Assembly: GCA_002791545.1 (NCBI GenBank) | Contig: PFXG01000076.1 | Location: 1 to 50,462 of the forward strand | Length of the DNA stretch: 50,462 nt | Direction of reading: 5' to 3' | DNA from: Zetaproteobacteria bacterium CG_4_9_14_3_um_filter_49_83 | GTDB taxonomy: Bacteria > Pseudomonadota > Zetaproteobacteria > Mariprofundales > Mariprofundaceae | Shown here: positions 1 through 8,823 of the stretch, one piece after another | Numbering within the stretch: position 1 is the first letter of the stretch | Layout of the letters: every line of letters begins with the position of its first letter | Program-made: the position numbers and the translations under genes | Notes under the pieces: generated by a model | Told to the model about the DNA's origin: nothing | Database searches by the model: none | The model's input: only the letters and a program-made list of their open reading frames with translations

Positions 1-114
1 CATGGATAAAACCTTTGTGATTGCTGCGGTTAACGTGGTCTTTCCATGGTCAACGTGACCGATGGTTCCAATGTTAACGTGTGGCTTGGTACGTTCAAAC
101 TTTGCCTTTGACAT
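1..114 (-). CDS. tuf: Elongation factor Tu, N-terminal part (cut by window edge)
   Basis: The first 38 codons of EF-Tu read on the minus strand, starting [20 protein letters not shown] and including the GHVDHGKT P-loop that binds GTP. EF-Tu delivers aminoacyl-tRNA to the ribosome A site. A purine-rich site (gaggaag) lies just before the ATG. The gene is last in a run of four tRNA genes on the same strand, the arrangement of E. coli tufB, so it is presumably co-transcribed with them. The remainder of the protein lies outside the window. Confidence 0.97.
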   Translation of the reverse strand, partial: MSKAKFERTKPHVNIGTIGHVDHGKTTLTAAITKVLSM

Positions 115-190
115 CTTTTCTTCCTCTCTTTCTCAATAATCTTCTGCAAATGCTTCTTGCAAAACCAGTCCGCACTCACACAAAACAAAC

Positions 191-265
191 TGGAGCCCAG
201 GGCGGGAATTGAACCCGCGACCTCATCCTTACCAAGGATGTGCTCTACCCCTGAGCTACCTGGGC
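191..265 (-). tRNA. thrT: tRNA-Thr (GGT)
   Basis: Acceptor arms GCCCAGG and CCTGGGC pair perfectly, CCA is encoded, and the anticodon loop reads TTGGTAA, giving anticodon GGT (Thr, ACC/ACU). It is the tRNA nearest tuf, equivalent to thrT in the E. coli tufB operon. Confidence 0.97.
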
Positions 266-287
266 CAAATGCCGAACCTGCGACATC

Positions 288-361
288 TGGAGCGGGCGGC
301 GGGAATCGAACCCGCGTCATCAGCTTGGAAGGCTGAGGTGCTACCATTGTACCACGCCCGC
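288..361 (-). tRNA. glyT: tRNA-Gly (TCC)
   Basis: 5' GCGGGCG and 3' CGCCCGC with discriminator T and an encoded CCA. The anticodon loop CTTCCAA gives anticodon TCC (Gly, GGA/GGG). The T arm has GGTTCGATTCC. Second tRNA upstream of tuf. Confidence 0.97.
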
Positions 362-406
362 TTCAACCGAAAGACGCTCAGGGGCGAGTCATCTTCAGTG
401 CTTAAC

Positions 407-491
407 TGGTGGAGAGGGCTGGATTCGAACCAACGTAGGCTGAGCCAGCAGATTTACAGTCTGCCCCCTTTAGCCACTCGGGAACCTCTCC
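407..491 (-). tRNA. tyrU: tRNA-Tyr (GTA)
   Basis: An 85-nt class II tRNA with a long variable arm. The acceptor arm is GGAGAGG/CCTCTCC, discriminator A, CCA encoded. The anticodon loop CTGTAAA gives GTA (Tyr). Third tRNA upstream of tuf. Confidence 0.97.
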
Positions 492-535
492 TTAACCCAT
501 GTTGTTGAAAGTCTTAAAATACTTCAAAATAAAAC

Positions 536-611
536 TGGAGCCGGCAACAGGAATCGAACCCGTGACATCCTCATTACAAGTGAGGTGCTCTACCTGCTGA
601 GCTATGCCGGC
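536..611 (-). tRNA. thrU: tRNA-Thr (TGT)
   Basis: The acceptor arm GCCGGCA/TGCCGGC pairs perfectly and CCA is encoded. The anticodon loop CTTGTAA gives TGT (Thr, ACA). It is the first tRNA of the tRNA/tuf operon, directly downstream of the promoter at 636-663. Confidence 0.97.
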
Positions 612-635
612 CATTCCAACAACAATGGGCGGCGC

Positions 636-663
636 ATCTTACCCAATAGAATCCTAAACTCAA
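636..663 (-). promoter_or_regulatory. Promoter of the tRNA/tuf operon, stringent type
   Basis: On the minus strand, TTGAGT (658-663) and TAAGAT (636-641) are 16 bp apart and are followed by a GC-rich stretch (gcgccgccc). A GC-rich discriminator is typical of stable-RNA promoters under ppGpp/DksA control. The leader to the first tRNA is short, as expected. The call rests on motif and position only. Confidence 0.65.
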
Positions 664-771
664 GCGTTTAATATTCACGACTCTTTTTTGCATGTTTGCT
701 CTGGTTTGTTAAGCTGTTGGCGTGACATTAAGCAAGGCATTTTCACGCCGACCTTCAGGAGCCCGCACAAC

Positions 772-1533
772 ATGAAAATTTCCCCCAAAGCTTCACACAT
801 CCCGGACACGCTACGAGCATCATTTTTAAGTCTGGCAGAGCCTCTAAAATACCTTGAGGGCGGTGTTATCTGTAAAGAACGCGATTATGATCGCAGCCTG
901 TATATGCTTGCCGAAGGGCGCCTGAAAGTCTCCAAGAGACATGATTCAGGTACCGAAAAAACTGTCACCTTACTGGAGCCCGGTGATATTTTCGGAGAAA
1001 TTAATTTCGTCTATGGATCACAGCGTATCGCCTCTGTCGTCGCCATTGAGCCCTCAACCGTTTATCGCCTGTCGCCACAACAGGCTGAGGAAATTATTCG
1101 CACCTCTGATGATCTTTACGTTTTTCTTCAATCACTTGGTACTCGGCGCTGGGTGGCAAGCCTGCTGAACACGCTTGATTTGTTTCATGACGTATCTGAA
1201 GAGAACATTGCCAAGCTCATCCAGCACAGCAACTATCGGATACTTGCCGCAGGCAATCGCCTGTATTCCCCCGGCGACACACTGAACACCTTTTACATTT
1301 TACTTTCCGGCATGCTTGAAATGGCTCACATCAATGGCACTGAGATTGAAGCCGAGCACGGTCAATGCCTGATTCCTGCTGAAGCCATATCAGGACACAA
1401 GGTTTCATGGCGGGCATCGTCTGTCTCTGAAACCATAATCGCAACCATTCCGATGGCGCAGATCCTGCTTGAACGTCAAAACAACCCGCTGTTTGCAGCC
1501 AAGCTGGAGAAAGTATTAGTCAAGGCTTCTTAA
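772..1533 (+). CDS. Tandem cyclic-nucleotide-binding-fold protein (Crp-like, no HTH seen)
   Basis: Two cNMP-binding (jelly-roll) folds follow each other. The first spans about residues 20-130, with GDIFGEINFVYGSQRIASVV matching the phosphate-binding-cassette region. The second spans about 145-250 and is more diverged. No DNA-binding helix-turn-helix is visible at the C-terminus, unlike true Crp/Fnr proteins, so this may be a sensory or protein-interaction module. The ATG at 772 has an AGGAG about 10 nt upstream; the reading frame is open back to 688, but the extra N-terminus does not look like part of the fold. The gene is convergent with gltX and overlaps it by 18 bp. Confidence 0.7.
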   Translation: MKISPKASHIPDTLRASFLSLAEPLKYLEGGVICKERDYDRSLYMLAEGRLKVSKRHDSGTEKTVTLLEPGDIFGEINFVYGSQRIASVVAIEPSTVYRLSPQQAEEIIRTSDDLYVFLQSLGTRRWVASLLNTLDLFHDVSEENIAKLIQHSNYRILAAGNRLYSPGDTLNTFYILLSGMLEMAHINGTEIEAEHGQCLIPAEAISGHKVSWRASSVSETIIATIPMAQILLERQNNPLFAAKLEKVLVKAS

Positions 1534-2910
1534 TCTTGATATTCCAACTTTCAAACGGCGGAGGGTTTCTTCTTTACCCAGTAAATCAAGCGTAACATCA
1601 ATCGGCGGTGAAACCGGACCACCGGAAACCAGCACCCGAATCGGCTGCGCCAGCTTGCCCATATTGACCTGTGCCTCTTCACTAACGCTTTCAATTAAAT
1701 GATGGACGGCTTCACCGCTCCACGCCCTCAGAGCTTCAACCTCACCCAAAAACCGCTCCAGCAATGGCCATGTTGCGTCTTTGAAATTCTTCTTCACAGC
1801 TGCTTCCTGATAAGACTCCGGCGGGCAGTAAAAAAACCTTGCGCCCTCAGCCAGATCAACAAGATTTTTAGAACGCTCCTTGAGTGATTCAATCACCGAC
1901 ACCAAATCCGGACCCGACGCAACATCAACAGCCAAAAGTCGCGCCACTTCTGCCGCCATCTCTGCGGCAGGTGTTTCTCGCAACCAGTAGCCATTCAACC
2001 AGTCCAGCTTCGCCTGATCGAAACGCGCCGCTGACTTGCCGACCTGCTCGATATCAAATAATTTAACCAACTGCTGACGGGTAAACGTCTCATCATCGCC
2101 ATGTGACCAACCCAAACGTGCCAGATAATTCACCACCGCCTGCGGCAGGTATCCCTGATCTCGATATTCGGTAATAGCTACCGATCCATGACGTTTGGAC
2201 ATCTTGGCACCGTCCGGGCCATGAATCAGCGGAATATGGGCAAATTCCGGCACCGCCAGACCCAGAGCCTGATACAGCTGAATTTGCCTTGGCGTATTAT
2301 TCAGATGATCGGAACCACGGATGACGTGGGTAATACCCATTTCAGCATCATCCACCACCACGGCCAGATTATAAGTCGGCGTACCATCCGAGCGCATGAG
2401 GATTAAATCATCCAGTTCCGCATTGGGGAAACACACATCACCCAGCACCTTATCGCGCACCCAGGTTTCGCCCTCATCGGGTGAGCGAAAGCGCACCACA
2501 TACGGCATTTCATCCGGTGTTTCAGTCAATCCCCGGCAACGCCCGTCATACATCGGTTTATTGCCCGCCTGCCGCTGCGCTTCACGCATGCCGTCCAGTT
2601 CTTCCTTACTGCAATAACATTTGTAGGCCTTGCCTTCGCTCAGCATTTGCTCAACAGCCGCTACATGCTTGTCTTTTCTGGCCCCTTGATAAATCGGCTC
2701 ACCATCCCAGTCCAGACCCAGCCACCGCATGCCTTCGAGGATGACTTGCGTCGCCTCATCGGTTGAACGCTCCTGATCGGTGTCCTCAATACGCAAAACG
2801 AATTCGCCACCATGATGGCGGGCATAGAGCCAGGAAAACAAAGCGGTACGAGCACCACCGATATGCAGCATACCAGTGGGCGATGGAGCAAAACGTGTAC
2901 GAATAGTCAT
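1516..2910 (-). CDS. gltX: Glutamyl-tRNA synthetase
   Basis: Class I aminoacyl-tRNA synthetase that charges tRNA-Glu. It has the HIGH-type motif in FAPSPTGMLHIGGARTALFS near the N-terminus, the KMSKRHGS loop mid-protein, and a CYC ... CR zinc-binding knuckle around residues 97-125. The 464-aa length is normal for bacterial GluRS. The ATG at 2910 is preferred to the one at 2919: GAGG lies about 9 nt before 2910 but abuts 2919, and MTIRTRFAPSP fits the family start. The gene is monocistronic here and converges on the cNMP-fold gene. Confidence 0.97.
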   Translation of the reverse strand: MTIRTRFAPSPTGMLHIGGARTALFSWLYARHHGGEFVLRIEDTDQERSTDEATQVILEGMRWLGLDWDGEPIYQGARKDKHVAAVEQMLSEGKAYKCYCSKEELDGMREAQRQAGNKPMYDGRCRGLTETPDEMPYVVRFRSPDEGETWVRDKVLGDVCFPNAELDDLILMRSDGTPTYNLAVVVDDAEMGITHVIRGSDHLNNTPRQIQLYQALGLAVPEFAHIPLIHGPDGAKMSKRHGSVAITEYRDQGYLPQAVVNYLARLGWSHGDDETFTRQQLVKLFDIEQVGKSAARFDQAKLDWLNGYWLRETPAAEMAAEVARLLAVDVASGPDLVSVIESLKERSKNLVDLAEGARFFYCPPESYQEAAVKKNFKDATWPLLERFLGEVEALRAWSGEAVHHLIESVSEEAQVNMGKLAQPIRVLVSGGPVSPPIDVTLDLLGKEETLRRLKVGISRLRSLD

Positions 2911-3072
2911 GGTCGGCATTCCTCAAGTTCAATATCAATTCGTTAAAAGAGGCGGCACTGTAACAAAAAACCAAAGAATTAAAATGCTGGCATCACCTGT
3001 TAAATTACGTACATTTGAATCTGCAACGATGGCGTAACAGACAAATGCATCACAAGAGGGATGGCAGCAACC

Positions 3073-4128
3073 ATGGAATACCGTCAACTTGGTTCCACCG
3101 ATATCCGCGTCAGCACAATCACCCTGGGCAGCATGACCTGGGGCATGCAGAACTCCGCATGTGAAGCATTCGAACAGCTGGATTATGCGCTGGATAAGGG
3201 CATTAACTTCATTGATACCGCTGAGTTATATGCCATTCCTCCTACGGCAGAGACCTATGGCAAAACCGAAACCATCATCGGCCAGTGGCTGGCGCAATCA
3301 GGGCAGCGCCAAAACATCATTTTAGCCAGCAAGGTATGCGGCCCTACGGCATGGGTGCCGCACATCCGGCAAGGTAAGGCGCGCCTCACGCGACAACAGA
3401 TTGTTCAGGCTTGCGAAGATTCACTGAAGCGACTGCAAACCGATTATCTCGATCTGTATCAGGTACACTGGCCGGAACGGCCTACCAACTTCTTCGGACG
3501 ACTGGGCTTTGAACCGGACAGCGTTAATTTTTCACAGGATACTGATATCACACCCATCGACGAAACCCTGTCTGCACTGCATGAACTGGTGCAAAGCGGA
3601 AAAGTTCGACACGTCGGCATTTCCAACGAAACGCCATGGGGACTCATGCAATACCTGAGCGCTGCGACAGAGCGAGACCTTACGCGCATCGTATCGATTC
3701 AAAACCCTTACTCACTGCTTAATCGCAGCTTTGAAATTGGCCTGGCCGAGTGCGCCTACCGTGAACATGTCGGCTTACTCGCCTACTCACCCCTCGGCTT
3801 TGGCATGCTCAGCGGCAAATATGACAACGGTGCTCTTCCAGCAAACGGGCGCATCACATTGTTTGAGAATTATCAGCGTTACCGTACCGCCGAAGGTATC
3901 GCCGCTACCCATGCGTATTCCGCATTAGCACGGGAACATGGACTGGACCCGGCGCAAATGGCACTGGCTTTTATTCGCGCCCAGCCCTTTGTTACATCGG
4001 TCATTATCGGCGCAACCAACATGCAGCAGCTCACAAGCAACATTGCCAGTGCCGATCTCAACCTGAGCGGAGCGGTGAACGAAGGCATCCAGCGTATTCA
4101 CAAGCTACACCCCAACCCCTGCCCATGA
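3073..4128 (+). CDS. tas: Aldo/keto reductase, Tas-like
   Basis: NADPH-dependent aldo/keto reductase barrel similar to E. coli Tas over its whole length. Recognisable stretches are LGSMTWG near the N-terminus, DTAELY (catalytic Asp/Tyr), DYLDLYQVHWPERPTNFFG and SIQNPYSLLNRSFEIGLAE. The start at 3073 (MEYRQLGSTDIRVS) aligns with Tas and has AGAGGG about 12 nt upstream; the in-frame ATG at 3061 touches that purine run and is less likely. It overlaps the following thioesterase gene by 4 bp (ATGA), so the two are probably translationally coupled. The physiological substrate is unknown. Confidence 0.9.
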   Translation: MEYRQLGSTDIRVSTITLGSMTWGMQNSACEAFEQLDYALDKGINFIDTAELYAIPPTAETYGKTETIIGQWLAQSGQRQNIILASKVCGPTAWVPHIRQGKARLTRQQIVQACEDSLKRLQTDYLDLYQVHWPERPTNFFGRLGFEPDSVNFSQDTDITPIDETLSALHELVQSGKVRHVGISNETPWGLMQYLSAATERDLTRIVSIQNPYSLLNRSFEIGLAECAYREHVGLLAYSPLGFGMLSGKYDNGALPANGRITLFENYQRYRTAEGIAATHAYSALAREHGLDPAQMALAFIRAQPFVTSVIIGATNMQQLTSNIASADLNLSGAVNEGIQRIHKLHPNPCP

Positions 4129-4640
4129 ATTTACTATTGAAAGGACAACTTGCGATTGGTGATATTCCTTTTGCCGTTCAGGCAGGACTCAGACAACGGG
4201 CTGATGGCTTGCTTGAGCTGCCCTTTTGCCCGCAAGTCCATAATCATCTGCAAACAGTGCATGCCAGCGCCCAGTTCACACTGGCAGAAACAGCCAGCGG
4301 CATGTTTTTGCACCAACAGTTCCCCGCTCTTGCGCCGCACGTGCTGCCCGTTTTACGCAGCAGTGAGACCACGTTCCGCAAGCCCGCCACTTCCGGCTTA
4401 ACCGCTTACCCGAGCATCCGTGAAGCTGACATTTCCACCTTTGAAACCACGCTGCATCGCAAGGGCTTCGCACTGATAAAAGTCAGCGTGACTGTCAAGA
4501 ATGAAGAGGGTGCAGCAACACTCACAGGCCGTTTTATCTGGTTTGTGCAAACTCGCGCTGAGCAACTTCGCACAAATAACATTTCAACCAATCATTTGAC
4601 CCAAAACGTTTTAAACAACTCGCATGGAGCATCATCATGA
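4125..4640 (+). CDS. Hotdog-fold thioesterase (DUF4442/YiiD-like)
   Basis: A 171-aa single hotdog domain. The stretch around NHLQTVHASAQFTLAETASG carries the Asn/His-then-helix pattern of PaaI/DUF4442-type acyl-thioester hydrolases, followed by beta strands (RFIWFVQTRAE). The acyl substrate cannot be told from sequence. It is joined by ATGA overlaps to the tas-like reductase upstream and the GH26-like lipoprotein downstream, giving a tightly coupled three-gene unit whose members do not obviously belong to one pathway. Confidence 0.65.
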   Translation: MNLLLKGQLAIGDIPFAVQAGLRQRADGLLELPFCPQVHNHLQTVHASAQFTLAETASGMFLHQQFPALAPHVLPVLRSSETTFRKPATSGLTAYPSIREADISTFETTLHRKGFALIKVSVTVKNEEGAATLTGRFIWFVQTRAEQLRTNNISTNHLTQNVLNNSHGASS

Positions 4641-5641
4641 ATCGCATATTACTTATCCTCACGCTTTGCCTGGGCCTGTCAGGCTGCGGCAATGCCAACA
4701 CAGCCAATACAACCGCCAGCGGCGGCAATGCGGCTGGCAAAATGTTTGTTGGTGTAAGCTTTTTGTCTCTTCAGCCTGCCCTGTACACGGCCTGGGAAGG
4801 CAAAGCCGCACATCGCATTCACCGTGTGCATCGTTTCTTTGATTTCAACATGGCCGCCAGCGGCAACAACAATATTTGGACTGAAGTTGGCGCATCACTG
4901 ACGGCCGGTTACTCGGTCATGCTGACTCTGGAACCTACTTTTGGCGACAATTACACCAGCATGCTACCGCAAATCATCAACGGCTCGCTCGATCCCTACA
5001 TCGATGCACATATCGCCGGAATAAAGACATTACAAGCCGCCTGGCCAGCCGCAGACATCTGGATGCGCTTTGGCCACGAAATGAACGGCGACTGGTATCC
5101 ATGGGGCGGTTTAAACGGACATAACGCCAACACCGCCCAGAATTACATTGATGCTTTTCAACATGTGGTGACCCGCTTCCGCAATGCCGGACTCCCTGCC
5201 GCTATGGTCAAATGGGTCTGGTCACCCAATGTATGGACAACCGATAATTTCAGCGCTTATTATCCGGGTGACCCGTATACCGATATGATCAGCGTTTCCG
5301 GTTTCAACTTCGGCCCCAACACCACACTGCATCCTGCCCTCGTCTGGGAAAGCTTTAATACCATCCACAAATTCACCTATGACACACTTACCACGCTCCA
5401 CCCGAATCTGCCGTATTTTATTGGTGGCGTTTCAAGTGCCGAGTCCGGCGGCAGCAAGGGTGCATGGATTGATGATATGACTGTGCAGTTGCTCAATGGA
5501 TATCCGAACATGGCCGGTATTTTCTGGTTTAATGTGGACAAATCAGGCGCAGGCGAAGCCAATTGGACCATTGACTCAAGCCCTGCGTCATTGGCCGCCG
5601 TGCAGCGCATGTATACGACCGCAAAACTCTGGCAGCGTTAA
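4637..5641 (+). CDS. Lipoprotein with GH26-like (mannanase-type) glycosidase domain
   Basis: A 334-aa protein with a lipoprotein signal: hydrophobic ILLILTLCLGLSGC, lipobox LSGC, Cys at residue 17. The body resembles glycoside hydrolase family 26. RFGHEMNGDWYPWG carries the expected acid/base Glu followed by the conserved Asn-Gly-x-W-Tyr-x-W, and GVSSAESGG near residue 265 could carry the nucleophile Glu. FWFNVDKSGAGEANW near the C-terminus fits the end of the barrel. GGAG precedes the ATG, which overlaps the thioesterase stop by 4 bp. Likely outer-membrane anchored and acting on a beta-linked polysaccharide; the substrate is not determinable. Confidence 0.75.
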   Translation: MNRILLILTLCLGLSGCGNANTANTTASGGNAAGKMFVGVSFLSLQPALYTAWEGKAAHRIHRVHRFFDFNMAASGNNNIWTEVGASLTAGYSVMLTLEPTFGDNYTSMLPQIINGSLDPYIDAHIAGIKTLQAAWPAADIWMRFGHEMNGDWYPWGGLNGHNANTAQNYIDAFQHVVTRFRNAGLPAAMVKWVWSPNVWTTDNFSAYYPGDPYTDMISVSGFNFGPNTTLHPALVWESFNTIHKFTYDTLTTLHPNLPYFIGGVSSAESGGSKGAWIDDMTVQLLNGYPNMAGIFWFNVDKSGAGEANWTIDSSPASLAAVQRMYTTAKLWQR

Positions 5642-5716
5642 CGACGTTAGCGGAAGCCATGAAGTCGCAGGCTAAATCGCTGGAGAAAGCTTCAGATCTG
5701 TGCTGAACTTCGGCCC

Positions 5717-6934
5717 ATGAAGCTGCCGACACATATCGAACAAAAAATCCATTCGCTGGCCTGCGATCCGCAGACACTGAATTGCTACATTTACGATACA
5801 GCGCCCATGCGTGATAAACTCATGCATTTAAAGAAAATCATGCCACGCGGCGTCGAAATCTTTTATGCCATGAAAGCCAATCCGCATCCTGAGTTTTTGC
5901 ATCAGGCACGTGAAAGTGGCGCTGAAGGCATTGAGATTGCCAGCCTTGGTGAAGCTAAAAAGGCCGTTGCTGCCGGTTTTTCCGGCAGTGAACTTATTTT
6001 CACTGGCCCCGGCAAATCCAAAGAAGAATTATCCTGGAGTGTCACCCAGGGCGTACGCACGATCCACATTGAATCGCTGACCGAAGCGCATCGACTACAG
6101 CAAATTTGCCAACAACTCGATCAGTCACAAGACATTTTGCTGCGCATCAATGCCAATTTCGACATCCATGAAGCGCAAACAACATTTTCCGGCGGCTCCA
6201 AAAAATTCGGCGTTGATGAAGAAAAGCTTGATACTGTTTTACCTCAGATACTGGCACTGGATCGGCTCAATTTTCGTGGTCTGCATGTGTATGCCGCATC
6301 GGGTGTATTACGCGTCAGTGACCTGCTGAAAAACTGCCAGCTGGTGTTTGATCTGACACGGCGGATTGAAGCATACTACGATGGCGTGCGTTGTGACATT
6401 ATCGATTTCGGCGGTGGTTTCGGTGTCGATTATCTGGAAACCGGCCACGATTTTTCACCCAACGACTGGGCCGATGGTTTGCAGTTGATGATCGATCAAT
6501 TTAACTTTTCCGATCGTCATTTCGTACTGGAACTGGGGCGTTATCTGGCTGCTGATTCCGGCTATTTTTGCTCCGAGATTATCGACATCAAGGAATCACG
6601 CGGTAAAAAACAGGTCGTCTGTGCCGGTGGCATCAATCATTTCCGCCGACCTGCTGCGTTATCGATCAATCATCCGATGTGTATTGTCCCTAACAATCAC
6701 GAACCGCTGTTTGACGGACAGGAGCATGTACGTCAGGAGTCGGTCTATTTTGGCGGGCCGCTTTGTACCGGTGCCGATAAGCTGGCCAATGACGTCTACA
6801 TCGAATCTGCCGATGTCGGTGATATTGCCGTGTTCGGCCTTGCTGGTGCTTATGGTTTAACCATGTCCAACCAGGCTTTTCTGAGCCATGAGCCACCGCA
6901 GGAAATTGTTATCAGGAAAAATTCAGAGCATTAA
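5717..6934 (+). CDS. Type III (alanine-racemase-fold) PLP-dependent amino-acid decarboxylase
   Basis: A 405-aa two-domain decarboxylase of the LysA/ornithine-decarboxylase superfamily. FYAMKANPHP near residue 50 holds the Lys that binds PLP. IDFGGGFGVDY is the glycine loop for the PLP phosphate, LELGRYLAADSGYF follows, and GPLCTGADKLA holds the active-site Cys of the C-terminal barrel. It resembles the subgroup found in exopolysaccharide/exosortase-associated or siderophore loci (BtrK-like) more than canonical LysA, so the substrate is uncertain. No strong ribosome site precedes the ATG. dapD follows about 70 bp downstream on the same strand. Confidence 0.75.
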   Translation: MKLPTHIEQKIHSLACDPQTLNCYIYDTAPMRDKLMHLKKIMPRGVEIFYAMKANPHPEFLHQARESGAEGIEIASLGEAKKAVAAGFSGSELIFTGPGKSKEELSWSVTQGVRTIHIESLTEAHRLQQICQQLDQSQDILLRINANFDIHEAQTTFSGGSKKFGVDEEKLDTVLPQILALDRLNFRGLHVYAASGVLRVSDLLKNCQLVFDLTRRIEAYYDGVRCDIIDFGGGFGVDYLETGHDFSPNDWADGLQLMIDQFNFSDRHFVLELGRYLAADSGYFCSEIIDIKESRGKKQVVCAGGINHFRRPAALSINHPMCIVPNNHEPLFDGQEHVRQESVYFGGPLCTGADKLANDVYIESADVGDIAVFGLAGAYGLTMSNQAFLSHEPPQEIVIRKNSEH

Positions 6935-7004
6935 ATTATTAGAAATCGGCCCTCGCATCATCTGTTTCAGAATGTAGAGTGGCCCCTCGTTTAAGGAGTT
7001 TATC

Positions 7005-7829
7005 ATGAATCATTTACAGAGTGTTATTGATACCGCATGGGAAAGCCGTGATTCCTGGAACATGCACACCGTTGATGCTGAAATCCGCGAAGCTGTTGAG
7101 CGCAGCATCCAGTTGCTGGATGCCGGAGGCGTACGTGTGGCCGAACGTGACGACAGCAATAACTGGGTCACCCACGAATGGCTGAAAAAAGCTGTGCTTT
7201 TGTATTTCAAGCTACATGACAATCAGCTGATTCATGGTGGCGACAACAATTATTTCGACAAGGTTCCAACCAAGTTCTGCAATTGGGGCGAGCAAATGTT
7301 CCGTGAGGGCGGTATGCGTGTTGTTCCGCCAGCGACAGTTCGCCGTGGTGCGTTTATCGGCCAGAAAGTGGTGCTGATGCCTTCGTATGTGAATATCGGC
7401 GCCTATGTTGATGAAGGAACCATGGTAGACACATGGGCCACCGTCGGTTCGTGCGCCCAGATTGGTAAAAACGTACATCTGTCCGGCGGCGTCGGCATTG
7501 GCGGCGTGTTGGAGCCATTGCAGGCAACCCCGACAATTATTGAAGACAACTGCTTTATCGGCGCCCGCTCGGAAGTGGTAGAAGGTGTCATCGTGCGCGA
7601 AGGCAGCGTGATTTCAATGGGCGTGTTCATCGGCAAATCCACCCGCATTGTTGACCGCGAAACCGGCGAAATCTTTTATGGCGAAGTGCCGCCGTATTCA
7701 GTCGTCGTATCCGGCTCGATGCCGGGCAAATCCGGTGGTCCGAACCTGTATTGCGCTGTCATTGTTAAAAAAGTGGATGAGCAAACCCGCTCCAAAACCG
7801 GTATCACCGAGTTGTTGCGCGACTTTTAA
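7005..7829 (+). CDS. dapD: Tetrahydrodipicolinate N-succinyltransferase
   Basis: Left-handed beta-helix acyltransferase of the succinylase branch of diaminopimelate/lysine synthesis. Residues from about 100 onward show the hexapeptide pattern ([51 protein letters not shown]) typical of DapD, and the 274-aa length matches. AAGGAG sits 8 nt before the ATG. A strong intrinsic terminator follows at 7852. dapA is encoded elsewhere in this window (30.0 kb), so the dap genes are scattered. Confidence 0.97.
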   Translation: MNHLQSVIDTAWESRDSWNMHTVDAEIREAVERSIQLLDAGGVRVAERDDSNNWVTHEWLKKAVLLYFKLHDNQLIHGGDNNYFDKVPTKFCNWGEQMFREGGMRVVPPATVRRGAFIGQKVVLMPSYVNIGAYVDEGTMVDTWATVGSCAQIGKNVHLSGGVGIGGVLEPLQATPTIIEDNCFIGARSEVVEGVIVREGSVISMGVFIGKSTRIVDRETGEIFYGEVPPYSVVVSGSMPGKSGGPNLYCAVIVKKVDEQTRSKTGITELLRDF

Positions 7830-7851
7830 TTTTACTTTGACTTGTTTGCAG

Positions 7852-7880
7852 AAAGGGAGGTTTTTACCTCCCTTTTTTTA
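7852..7880 (+). terminator. Intrinsic terminator after dapD
   Basis: A perfect 10-bp stem AAAGGGAGGT / ACCTCCCTTT with a TTTT loop, followed by a T-rich run. It lies 22 bp after the dapD stop. Confidence 0.92.
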
Positions 7881-7940
7881 TTGCCCGGTCAATACTGTAA
7901 AACCTGAAAATGCACCGACATACGGCACATGTAAATAGTC

Positions 7941-7971
7941 TGGCGGATGACGCTTCGCTTTTCCGCCCTAC
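7941..7971. repeat. Hairpin repeat, GTAGGGCGG...GCGAAGCG type
   Basis: Read on the minus strand it runs GTAGGGCGGAAAAGCGAAGC and then GTCATCCGCCA. GGCGGA/TCCGCC arms flank a GCGAAGCG core. It lies between the dapD terminator and the 3' end of the zinc-ribbon gene. A related copy sits at 37,024, suggesting a dispersed intergenic repeat family. Confidence 0.5.
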
Positions 7972-7974
7972 TTG

Positions 7975-8541
7975 TTATTGATCTGTTTCACCTTCCACCA
8001 AGTTTGAGGCTGAAATAAACGCCAGAATAGCATCGCGATTCTTGTGTCCTTCTATCAATGTTTTGAAATCCTTTGCGGACGAGAATATTTCCGGCCCCAT
8101 CAGCGCTTCAAAACGTAAGCGGCTGTTTTCTTCTGAAGCCCGCTCTCGAATTTTACGCTGCCATACATCGGTGGAAATGCAGGTAACATGATTTGCCAGC
8201 CCCTTCGATTTCAGAAAATCCCATTCGCCACCATCGAACCAAACCTCCTGGCAGCCAAAGCAATAATCAAGCTTGTGATCTGAGTCTGCTGATATCCGGT
8301 ATTTCAGCATCAGCCGCTGACATCGCGGGCAGCTCAGAGCCTGCTTACTGTCCGTCGGATTTATCGCACAGTTGTCAGGCTCACTGACTCGGGAACTTAG
8401 TTCGCCCGGTGCATGTGCCCAGTCAAGGTATGTGGACAGGGATAGCAGGCTACCTGAACACGTTTGGCAAATGTAACCCGGCAATCCGGTCTCTAACCGT
8501 CCGGCCTTCATGCTGTCAGAGCTACAGCATGGGCACTTCAT
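7975..8541 (-). CDS. Zinc-ribbon (TFIIB-type) protein of unknown function
   Basis: A 188-aa soluble protein with paired Cys knuckles. CPCCSS and YICQTC in the first 30 residues form one zinc ribbon. CPRCQRLMLK and YCFGCQEVWFDGGEWDFLKS around residues 71-108 form a second, and the latter is the signature of zf-TFIIB-like proteins. The C-terminal third is charged and helical. The ATG at 8541 puts MKCPCC at the N-terminus; a GTG 33 nt upstream is also open. There are no informative neighbours: the gene stands alone between dapD and sppA. Function unknown; nucleic-acid or protein binding is only a guess. Confidence 0.6.
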   Translation of the reverse strand: MKCPCCSSDSMKAGRLETGLPGYICQTCSGSLLSLSTYLDWAHAPGELSSRVSEPDNCAINPTDSKQALSCPRCQRLMLKYRISADSDHKLDYCFGCQEVWFDGGEWDFLKSKGLANHVTCISTDVWQRKIRERASEENSRLRFEALMGPEIFSSAKDFKTLIEGHKNRDAILAFISASNLVEGETDQ

Positions 8542-8823
8542 GACCCGGCACCTGTTGTGAAGCAGGGATAACACAGAGAATGCATTGCTAATTTTTTCTC
8601 TCTATAGATGAACATATTCCCTCCAATAGAAGCATGCAAAAACGGAATTGCGAACCTCCTCAGCATGAAAGCTGCATAGCTGCAAACAGTACAGCGCACA
8701 AAATGCAGCGCATCATCCATATGAATGAAAATGCGCAATTAATTTTAGATTTTTTTATTAAGCACCTGATATCCAAGCCGTAAAAGCAAGCGTGTACGAC
8801 AAACGGGAAAAGTCCGCCCCGAA

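Noticed and set aside
30-347. Long frames across the tRNA cluster
   Set aside because: These bases are four tRNA genes and the start of tuf; the frames are by-products.
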